From: Pseudomonadota bacterium
Lineage (GTDB): Bacteria; Desulfobacterota; Anaeroferrophillalia; Anaeroferrophillales; Anaeroferrophillaceae
Assembly: GCA_011042595.1 (NCBI GenBank)
Contig: DQWO01000068.1
Span: 1 to 5,118 of the forward strand
Length of the DNA stretch: 5,118 nt
Direction: 5' to 3'
Both the position numbers and the translations under genes were made by a program. Below the pieces are notes generated by a model. That model was not told the DNA's origin. It made no database searches and was given only the letters and a program-made list of their open reading frames with translations. Every line of letters begins with the position of its first letter. The stretch's first letter is position 1. This document shows, in pieces, positions 1 through 5,118 of the stretch.

Positions 1-488
1 GTATTGCCGACCCGGCTGCCGCCCTGCGGGTGCTGCCGGGCTCCTATTTCTGTTTTGAAGGGGATGAAGCGGCCTATCCTCTGGCTGGCCGGCTGGTGGC
101 GGCGCTGGAAGGGCGGATGTTGCGGATTGCCGCTACCGACAAACCCCTTTACCATGCGGCGGCGGTGGTGGCTTCTAATTTTTTTATCGCCTTGGAATCC
201 CTGGCCATTTCCATGCTTGAACAGGTCGGTATCGGGGAGGAAGATGCCCGGGAAATGCTCTTGCCGCTCATTCGTGGCAGTCTTGAGAACCTGGCATTGA
301 AAGGCCCGGTAGATGCCCTTACCGGCCCCATTGTCCGCGGTGACCATCAGACCATTGCCGGTCATCTGCAGGTCTTGGAACAGAAAATGCCGATCCAGGT
401 GGAGATGTATAAATTTTTGGCCCGCCTGAACGTGGAACTGGCCGCCCGGAAAAGCGGGGTGAGCCTGGCGAACTTTCCGGTATTGTAA
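1..488 (+). CDS. Rossmann-like / DUF2520 domain protein, C-terminal part (5' end outside window)
   Basis: This reading frame is open from the left edge (first full codon at 3) and ends at TAA 486-488, with a second in-frame stop at 495-497. The visible 161 residues match the C-terminal DUF2520 half of the 'Rossmann-like and DUF2520' family, whose members are usually about 280-300 residues, so the N-terminal dinucleotide-binding domain lies outside the window. Recognisable pieces are a GSYFCFEGDE segment (residues 13-22), the signature YHAAAVVASN (50-59), the following helical stretch, and LTGPIVRGD (106-114). The family resembles pyrroline-5-carboxylate reductase and 6-phosphogluconate dehydrogenase-like proteins: an NAD(P)-binding domain followed by a helical domain. 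From this it is inferred to be a cytosolic oxidoreductase, but no substrate is established. A GTG at 30 is in frame, but coding similarity continues upstream of it, so it is not the start. No intrinsic terminator directly follows the stop codon; the first hairpin with a U-rich tail is at 660-690. Confidence 0.85.
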   Translation, partial: IADPAAALRVLPGSYFCFEGDEAAYPLAGRLVAALEGRMLRIAATDKPLYHAAAVVASNFFIALESLAISMLEQVGIGEEDAREMLLPLIRGSLENLALKGPVDALTGPIVRGDHQTIAGHLQVLEQKMPIQVEMYKFLARLNVELAARKSGVSLANFPVL

Positions 489-589
489 GGAAACTAGGTA
501 ATTGAGTGCCAAAAGCGCCGTAATCAACCCCGATTAAAAAACTGAAGATAACCTTATCGGACAGCAATAAGGATTCATTGAAAAAGTGC

Positions 590-618
590 TTGACAAATCA
601 GTTGAAACTGGTTAATAA
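590..618 (+). promoter_or_regulatory. Sigma70-type promoter upstream of dnaG-rpoD
   Basis: A perfect -35 box TTGACA (590-595), preceded by TGC, is followed after a 17-bp spacer by TAATAA (613-618) as a candidate -10 box. The -10 is poor, with 3 of 6 consensus positions. GTTAAT at 611-616 matches 4 of 6 but with a 15-bp spacer, so the exact -10 is uncertain. Transcription would begin around 624-628, about 80 bases before the dnaG start codon. The surrounding region is AT-rich and non-coding, which suits a promoter. The recognition helix of the RpoD encoded downstream is the type that reads TTGACA, so the gene product could act on this site. This is inferred from sequence only. Confidence 0.55.
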
Positions 619-659
619 ACTCCGCTTAATGCCTGTAAATTTCAAACATAATCCAATCC

Positions 660-690
660 GGCTGTAAAGGTAAAACTTTACAGCCTTTTC
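660..690 (+). terminator. Terminator-like hairpin (possible attenuator) just before dnaG
   Basis: The arms GGCTGTAAAG (660-669) and CTTTACAGCC (676-685) form a perfect 10-bp stem with a 6-base loop, followed directly by TTTTC and then more pyrimidine-rich sequence (CTATTTTCCC). This is the shape of a rho-independent terminator reading on the + strand. The stem has half G:C pairs and the U tract is only four bases long before interruption, so termination is probably partial. It lies between the likely promoter (590-618) and dnaG (709). It could end transcripts from the DUF2520 gene, attenuate the dnaG-rpoD transcript, or both. In E. coli a terminator (T1) between rpsU and dnaG plays a comparable role; equivalence here is an inference. 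Confidence 0.6.
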
Positions 691-708
691 CTATTTTCCC
701 TCTATTCT

Positions 709-2490
709 ATGACTTCATATTATTTTCCTCCTGAATTTGTTGCTGAATTGCGTGAGCGGGTGGATGTGGTTGAAGTTGTGGGCGATTATGTTTCTCTGGT
801 TAAAAGCGGGGCGAATTTCAAGGGGCTTTGTCCCTTTCACGGGGAAAAAACTCCTTCTTTCATGGTGCATCGGGGGAAGGGAATCTATCATTGTTTTGGC
901 TGCGGGGTTGGTGGGGATGCCATTTCCTTTATCCGCAAGGTTGAAAACCTTACCTATCCGGAAGCTATTTTGCGGTTGGCCATCCGCTGCGGTCTTGATG
1001 TTACGCCTTATGAGCAGCGAGGGCAGAATGCTGAAGATGCCCAAGAGCGTCAATCGCTGAAAAAGCAGCTTGGGGTGGTCCTGGAACGAGCCCATGAGTT
1101 TTTCCGGCGTCAGCTCCAGCGTAATCTTGGTGGTATGGTTGGGAAGTATCTTGATGAGCGCGGTATTTCGACGACGGTGGCCGAACAGTTTGAACTGGGA
1201 TATGCCCCTGATGGTTGGGATAACCTGGTTAAAGCAATAAAAAAGCCGGCTGACCTTGACATTGCCGTACAAGCCGGCTTAATTGTTAAAAAGGATAATG
1301 GTAAAATATATGACCGGTTCAGGGACCGGCTGCTCTTTCCTATCCGTGATGTGACCGGTAAGGTGGTTGGCTTTGGCGGTCGGACCCTGTCGGGAGCGGA
1401 GCCGAAATATCTTAATTCATCCGAGTCGCCGCTGTTCCATAAACGTCGCCTGTTATACGATCTTTACCATGCCAAGCGGGCAATTGGCGAGCAGAATGAG
1501 GTATTCATGGTGGAAGGATATATGGATGCCCTCTCGCTCTATGCCCAGGGGATTGATAATGTAGTGGCTACCCTGGGGACGGCCCTTTCAGAAGATCACC
1601 TGAAGTTGGTAAAGCGCTACGGTGACCGGGTGGCGGTATTTTTTGACAACGACAAAGCCGGGCTGGCGGCAGCATTCCGATCATTGCCGATTTTCCTCGG
1701 GGCCGGTGTTTTTCCGGCGTTGGTTCTGCTGCCTTCCGGGGTTAAAGATCCTGATCAACTGGCCCGGCAGTTTCCGGCACAAGAGTTGCGGGAAAAACTT
1801 CAGGATCAGGTAGACCTTTTTGACTACTACCTGGCGGAGCAGGAGAAAAAAGCTCGGGGTCGTGGTTATACGGAACGGCTGGCGGTTTTACAAGAGATTG
1901 TCAGTCTGGTGGCGGTGGTGCCTGAATCGGGAATGGCGGGTATGGCCTTGCGGACGGTTGCCGATCGGTTGCATCTGGCCGAAGAAGTGGTGCTGGAAGT
2001 CTTTGGCCGGGTACGGCATAAGGGGAGTTTTCGCAAGAAAGATGAGTCTCAAGACCTTCCGGCTGCCAATGTCCAGACACTGAGTGTTGATCCTGAGGAC
2101 ATGGTGCTGGGAATTTTGAGCCGTTACTCCCGGTTGCTCCAAACCTTTGATCTGGGGAACGCCTGTTTTGAACAACCCATATCACCGATCTTTGTGGAAC
2201 AGCTGAAACTCGGCGGAAATTCCACTGTTGATTTGACTGGGGTTTTTGGCTCCCATCCACAGCGAGATGAGTTGTTGACTCTGTATTCCCGCCTGGTGCT
2301 GATGAACCTGCCCGAAGAGGAACGGGATGCAGAACAGGCCCTTGCCGATTGTCTGAAAAAGTTGAAAATCCGTTATTTCCGTCGTCAGGAGCAGGAAATT
2401 GATTCCAAGATCATGGACTGCCAGGACACCGCAGCCATGGCGGATCTACTGCGTCGGAAGATGGATATTGTTAATCAATATAAGAAGTGA
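709..2490 (+). CDS. dnaG: DNA primase DnaG
   Basis: DnaG synthesises the short RNA primers used by DNA polymerase III at the replication fork, acting with the DnaB helicase. The 593-residue product has the normal family length and domain order. First comes a CHC2 zinc-binding domain (about 5-100) with ligands C41, H44, C62 and C65 in CPFH and HCFGC. The RNA-polymerase/TOPRIM core (about 120-430) follows, with the basic [10 protein letters not shown] (203-212), GFGGR (221-225), [13 protein letters not shown] (231-243), the TOPRIM glutamate E269 in VEGYMD, the metal-binding pair D313/D315 in FFDNDKAG, and VKDPDQL (345-351). A C-terminal helicase-binding domain runs from about 455 to 593. ATG 709 fits the family N-terminus ([18 protein letters not shown]). 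Upstream the frame is open back to a TAA at 649-651 but holds no ATG, GTG or TTG. No Shine-Dalgarno sequence precedes the start: the 20 bases before it are pyrimidine-rich. The gene ends 11 nt before the rpoD ATG, so the two are almost certainly co-transcribed. Confidence 0.97.
   Translation: MTSYYFPPEFVAELRERVDVVEVVGDYVSLVKSGANFKGLCPFHGEKTPSFMVHRGKGIYHCFGCGVGGDAISFIRKVENLTYPEAILRLAIRCGLDVTPYEQRGQNAEDAQERQSLKKQLGVVLERAHEFFRRQLQRNLGGMVGKYLDERGISTTVAEQFELGYAPDGWDNLVKAIKKPADLDIAVQAGLIVKKDNGKIYDRFRDRLLFPIRDVTGKVVGFGGRTLSGAEPKYLNSSESPLFHKRRLLYDLYHAKRAIGEQNEVFMVEGYMDALSLYAQGIDNVVATLGTALSEDHLKLVKRYGDRVAVFFDNDKAGLAAAFRSLPIFLGAGVFPALVLLPSGVKDPDQLARQFPAQELREKLQDQVDLFDYYLAEQEKKARGRGYTERLAVLQEIVSLVAVVPESGMAGMALRTVADRLHLAEEVVLEVFGRVRHKGSFRKKDESQDLPAANVQTLSVDPEDMVLGILSRYSRLLQTFDLGNACFEQPISPIFVEQLKLGGNSTVDLTGVFGSHPQRDELLTLYSRLVLMNLPEEERDAEQALADCLKKLKIRYFRRQEQEIDSKIMDCQDTAAMADLLRRKMDIVNQYKK
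1243..1280. repeat. Inverted repeat inside dnaG (antisense terminator-like)
   Basis: Two copies of the palindromic core AAGCCGGCT lie at 1243-1251 and 1271-1279; the second extends to AAGCCGGCTT (1271-1280). The first copy can pair with AGCCGGCTT (1272-1280) to form a 9-bp GC-rich stem around a 20-base loop. On the + strand the stem is preceded by an A-rich run (1237-1244), so the - strand reads hairpin followed by TTTTTTATT, the pattern of an intrinsic terminator for antisense transcription. It lies in codons for [14 protein letters not shown] of primase. Coding constraint alone may explain it, and no function is shown. Confidence 0.35.
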
Positions 2491-2495
2491 TGAGG
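2491..2495 (+). promoter_or_regulatory. Ribosome binding site deciding the rpoD start
   Basis: TGAGG, immediately after the dnaG stop codon, lies six bases before ATG 2502. It is the only good Shine-Dalgarno match near the three in-frame candidate starts (GTG 2487, ATG 2490, ATG 2502). The two earlier candidates overlap the dnaG stop codon; the purine run AAGAAG (2482-2487) ends only two bases before ATG 2490, too close to serve it. Ribosomes finishing dnaG would stop on top of this site, which favours coupled translation of rpoD. Confidence 0.6.
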
Positions 2496-2501
2496 CTATG
2501 C

Positions 2502-4427
2502 ATGAGTGAAAATAAAAGTGGTGCAAAGTTGACCCGCAGCGATAAAGAGAAATTGGCGGTTGTTGATGTTAAAGGGTTGAATAACCTGCTTAAAATAGGG
2601 AAGGAGAAAGGTTTTCTTTCCTATGCCGAGATCAATAATGTGCTGCCTGCTGAAGCAATTTCTCCGGAAAAAATTGATGAAATTATTATGCTGTTTTCCG
2701 ACTTGGATATCGAGGTCATTGATGCCCAGAAGCATCCCCGGTTGGTTGATGCTGAAGATGAAGAATCTTCGGTTCATGAGGTGGAAGAAAAAAAACCGGC
2801 GGCCGCCCCGGCGGCAGGTGATCGTCAACATGATCCCGTACGCATGTATTTATGGGAGATGGGTTCGGTTTCCCTGCTTACCAGGGAGGGCGAGGTTGAA
2901 ATTGCAAAAAAGATAGATGAGGGAGAGCATGAAGTTATCAGAACCATTCTCAAATCTCATCTTACCATCAGGGAGTTGCAGCTTCTTGGAGAAATGCTGG
3001 CTGCCAGAGTTCTCCGGGTTAAAGATGTTTCCAAGGATATCGAGGAAGAGATCGAAGAGGATCTAATTGTTGTCACCAGCGATGCAGAGGTGGATGAAGA
3101 CTCAGTGGAGGATGGTGGCAAAGAGGAAGAGGATGAAGTCGACGTCAGTGAGGATGATGGTGAGGCCGTTGGTGATGATGAAAATTTGCGCCAGAAAATT
3201 GTCGGCTATATTGAACAGCTTGTTGCATTATATGAAGATAACCGGGCTATCAGAAATCGTTTGAAACATCCTGATGAAACAGTGAAAACCGTGCTTCAAC
3301 GGAAGGCTGCCAGGGCCAGGATCCGGGCGCAGGAACATGAGATGTTTGACCTCTTTCAGGCCATTAACCTGAAGCAGCGTCATATTGACGATATTGTCGC
3401 CAAGTTAAAGGATTTTATCCGCTTGGGCCAGAGTCTTGGGAAAATGGTCACCCGGCTGGAATCCACCTATGGTATAAGGTTTTTTGCTCTTGAACGGCGT
3501 TGTAAACGTTGTTTGAAGGTTAAGGGGGAAAAGAGGACTTTTTTGCGTCAATACTCCCTCTCGGCGGATAATTTTGATGATTTGTTTTTCCGGGTTGAAA
3601 ATCTGTCCGTCAAGGTTCGCCAATTGCGCCGTGATACCGGTTTCAGCCTGGCTGATCTGAAGCAGATTAACCTTCAGCTTTGTGCTGGTGAGCGCAAGGC
3701 TGAATGGGCAAAAAGTGAATTGATCCGGGCGAACCTCAGGTTGGTGGTCAGTATCGCCAAAAAGTATACCAATCGCGGGTTGCAGTTTCTGGACCTGATT
3801 CAGGAAGGGAACATCGGCTTGATGAAGGCGGTTGACAAGTTTGAATACCAGCGGGGATATAAATTCAGTACCTATGCCACCTGGTGGATCCGTCAGGCTA
3901 TTACCCGGGCCATCGCCGACCAGGCCCGTACCATCCGCATTCCGGTGCATATGATTGAAACTATTAATAAACTGATTCGTACTTCCCGCTACCTGTTGCA
4001 GGAGCTGGGGCGGGAACCGACTCCCGAGGAAATTTCCGAAAGGATGGATATTCCCCTGGACAAGGTCAAGAAAGTTTTGAAAATTGCCAAAGAACCTATT
4101 TCCCTGGAGACGCCCATTGGCGAGGAGGAAGACAGCCATCTCGGAGACTTCATTGAAGACAAAAAAGCAGTCAATCCCCTTGACTCGGTGGTGAAGTCAG
4201 ATTTATCAGATCGGACAACCCAGGTGCTTTCGAGCCTGACTCCCAGGGAAGAAAAGGTTCTACGGCTGCGTTTCGGGATTGGTGAACGCTGTGATCACAC
4301 CCTGGAAGAAGTGGGCCAGGATTTTGATGTGACCCGGGAAAGGATTCGCCAGATTGAGGCGAAAGCTTTGCGTAAACTGCGCCATCCGAGCCGGAGTCGT
4401 AAACTCAAAGGATTTCTTGAATGGTAG
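2502..4427 (+). CDS. rpoD: RNA polymerase primary sigma factor RpoD (sigma70, group 1)
   Basis: RpoD directs RNA polymerase to housekeeping promoters. The 641-residue product shows the full group 1 layout. Region 1.1 is at about 12-85, then an Ala/Pro-rich linker. Region 1.2 ([21 protein letters not shown]) is at 111-131. A long non-conserved region (about 143-385) includes a very acidic stretch (181-227, 26 of 47 residues D or E) and a CKRC pair (C334, C337). Region 2 (about 396-478) contains [40 protein letters not shown] and the -10-binding [18 protein letters not shown]. Region 3 is at about 480-565. Region 4 (about 574-630) has the helix-turn-helix with [19 protein letters not shown], where R612, E613 and R616 correspond to the -35-contacting residues of E. 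coli sigma70. ATG 2502 is chosen because of TGAGG six bases upstream; ATG 2490 or GTG 2487 would add four or five residues. The gene ends in tandem stops TAG TAA and is followed by a strong terminator. It follows dnaG by 11 nt. Confidence 0.97.
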   Translation: MSENKSGAKLTRSDKEKLAVVDVKGLNNLLKIGKEKGFLSYAEINNVLPAEAISPEKIDEIIMLFSDLDIEVIDAQKHPRLVDAEDEESSVHEVEEKKPAAAPAAGDRQHDPVRMYLWEMGSVSLLTREGEVEIAKKIDEGEHEVIRTILKSHLTIRELQLLGEMLAARVLRVKDVSKDIEEEIEEDLIVVTSDAEVDEDSVEDGGKEEEDEVDVSEDDGEAVGDDENLRQKIVGYIEQLVALYEDNRAIRNRLKHPDETVKTVLQRKAARARIRAQEHEMFDLFQAINLKQRHIDDIVAKLKDFIRLGQSLGKMVTRLESTYGIRFFALERRCKRCLKVKGEKRTFLRQYSLSADNFDDLFFRVENLSVKVRQLRRDTGFSLADLKQINLQLCAGERKAEWAKSELIRANLRLVVSIAKKYTNRGLQFLDLIQEGNIGLMKAVDKFEYQRGYKFSTYATWWIRQAITRAIADQARTIRIPVHMIETINKLIRTSRYLLQELGREPTPEEISERMDIPLDKVKKVLKIAKEPISLETPIGEEEDSHLGDFIEDKKAVNPLDSVVKSDLSDRTTQVLSSLTPREEKVLRLRFGIGERCDHTLEEVGQDFDVTRERIRQIEAKALRKLRHPSRSRKLKGFLEW

Positions 4428-4465
4428 TAATGGCTTGCAGCTGTCAGCTAAGATTGAAGAGAGTC

Positions 4466-4498
4466 AAAAAGTCGGGAGTTATTTCTCCCGGCTTTTTT
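4466..4498. terminator. Bidirectional rho-independent terminator between rpoD and rpe
   Basis: The arms 4471-4478 (GTCGGGAG) and 4485-4492 (CTCCCGGC) pair over 8 bp, with one G-U pair and a 6-base loop TTATTT. On the right is a run of six T (4493-4498) and on the left a run of five A (4466-4470), so the structure has a U tail when read from either strand. It would end the dnaG-rpoD transcript on + and the rpe transcript on -. The A and T runs can also pair and lengthen the stem. The rpe stop codon (4497-4499 on -) touches the T run, so for rpe the hairpin begins only a few bases after translation ends. Confidence 0.88.
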
Positions 4499-5118
4499 AT
4501 TTGTTTTTCAACTGGTTGATAATGTCAGCGTAGTCGTTGGTGCTGAATACCGCCGAGCCGGCAACAAAAATATTAGCTCCGGCTTTATCCGCCGCCTCAA
4601 TGGTGGCAAGATTGACCCCGCCGTCCACTTCAAGCAGGACCGGCAGCTGGCGGTGGTCGATCAGGTTTCGCAGGGCGGCCACCTTGGTTAATGCTCCGGG
4701 GATCAGCTGTTGGCCGCCGAAACCAGGATTGACCGTCATCACCAGCACCAGGTCAATATCCGCCAAAATATTTTCCAGGACCGAGACCGGGGTGGCCGGA
4801 TTGATGGAAACGCCGGCTTTCAGACCGTGTTCCTTGATTTGCTGGATCAGTCGGTGCAGATGGACGGTGGCTTCCGCGTGTACGGTGATGATGTCACTGC
4901 CGGCTTCGGCAAAGGCATCGATAAACTTTTCCGGGTTGTCAATCATCAGGTGAACATCAAACAACAGTTTGGTGTGGGGGCGCAGAGCCTTCACTACCCC
5001 GGGGCCGATGGTCAGGTTGGGAACGAAATGCCCGTCCATGACGTCAATATGAATGAGATCCGCTCCGGCTTTATCCACTGCCCTTATTTCTTCCGCCAGC
5101 CGGCCGAAATCAGCGGAC
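4497..5118 (-). CDS. rpe: Ribulose-phosphate 3-epimerase (5' end outside window)
   Basis: Rpe interconverts D-ribulose 5-phosphate and D-xylulose 5-phosphate in the pentose-phosphate pathway or Calvin cycle, in the cytosol. The frame runs to the right edge on the - strand and ends at TAA (4497-4499). The 206 visible residues begin [14 protein letters not shown], and the family normally starts with about 7-9 more residues (MIAPSIL-type), so only the extreme N-terminus is missing. A GTG at 5076-5078 is in frame, but conserved sequence continues upstream of it, so it is not the start. TIM-barrel signature residues are present: H23, D25 and M27 in [14 protein letters not shown]56 in FDVHLMI, M127 in [12 protein letters not shown]165 in EVDGGV, and the phosphate-binding FVAGSAVF (184-191). 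H23/D25/H56/D165 are the expected metal ligands and acid-base residues. The gene converges on rpoD and shares its terminator; its own promoter and upstream partners are not in view. Confidence 0.96.
   Translation of the reverse strand, partial: SADFGRLAEEIRAVDKAGADLIHIDVMDGHFVPNLTIGPGVVKALRPHTKLLFDVHLMIDNPEKFIDAFAEAGSDIITVHAEATVHLHRLIQQIKEHGLKAGVSINPATPVSVLENILADIDLVLVMTVNPGFGGQQLIPGALTKVAALRNLIDHRQLPVLLEVDGGVNLATIEAADKAGANIFVAGSAVFSTNDYADIINQLKNK

Noticed and set aside
552..572. Small inverted repeat CCTTAT / ATAAGG with a 9-base loop downstream of the DUF2520 gene
   Set aside because: Only six mostly A:T pairs and no T tract afterwards, so it is not a credible terminator or operator.
677..708. 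Possible second promoter: TTTACA (677-682) with TATTCT (703-708)
   Set aside because: The spacer is 20 bp and the start would fall inside dnaG, downstream of its start codon.
715..1272. 185-codon open frame on the - strand opposite dnaG
   Set aside because: It overlaps the zinc-binding and core domains of an intact dnaG and shows no recognisable domain, so it is treated as a coding shadow.
1256..1283. TTGACA inside dnaG with CTTAAT 16 bp downstream
   Set aside because: Within codons for conserved primase sequence, overlapping the inverted repeat, with no downstream gene boundary for it to serve.
1645..1653. Primase TOPRIM motif reads DND instead of the common DGD
   Set aside because: Both metal-binding aspartates (D313, D315) are kept, and the middle residue varies within the TOPRIM superfamily, so no loss of activity is implied.
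2479..2484. TATAAG as a -10 box for a private rpoD promoter
   Set aside because: No -35-like sequence at proper spacing, and the start point would leave almost no leader for rpoD.
3405..4139. Long open frame (244 codons) on the - strand opposite rpoD
   Set aside because: It lies wholly within the most conserved part of rpoD, its translation resembles no family I recognise, and it has no ribosome-binding site. It is a shadow of rpoD codon structure.
4537..4953. 138-codon open frame on the + strand opposite rpe
   Set aside because: rpe on the other strand is unmistakable, and the antisense product is Arg/Ser/Ala-rich with no family match, typical of a shadow frame.

Overview
The window is a housekeeping segment of a bacterial chromosome with roughly balanced base composition. 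The best guess is a member of the Desulfobacterota (the former Deltaproteobacteria). That rests on the style of the primary sigma factor: a long acidic non-conserved region, and a C-terminus of the form [11 protein letters not shown] after a recognition helix identical to the E. coli one. It also rests on a DUF2520 protein lying next to dnaG-rpoD. No phylogenetic search was possible, so this placement is an inference.

Layout, left to right: (1) the C-terminal 161 codons of a Rossmann-like/DUF2520 protein, + strand, cut by the left edge and ending at 488. (2) A 220-bp AT-rich intergenic region (489-708). It carries a sigma70-type promoter with a perfect TTGACA box (about 590-618) and, downstream of it, a perfect 10-bp stem with a short U-rich tail (660-690). 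(3) dnaG, DNA primase (709-2490). (4) rpoD, the primary sigma factor (best start 2502, end 4427), only 11 nt after dnaG. (5) A bidirectional intrinsic terminator (4466-4498). (6) rpe, ribulose-phosphate 3-epimerase, on the - strand, convergent with rpoD. Its last codons reach into the terminator and its first few codons are missing at the right edge.

dnaG and rpoD form the core of the classic macromolecular-synthesis operon, which couples primer synthesis for replication with the housekeeping sigma factor. The usual first gene, rpsU, is not in the 708 bases before dnaG. A terminator-like hairpin still sits between the likely promoter and dnaG, and dnaG has no visible Shine-Dalgarno sequence, whereas rpoD has one. 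This layout would keep primase output low, as is known for the E. coli operon. rpe belongs to the pentose-phosphate pathway and appears unrelated apart from sharing the terminator.

I see no mobile element, CRISPR array, tRNA or rRNA, and no clear sign of a novel system. The most interesting part is the dnaG leader (590-708).
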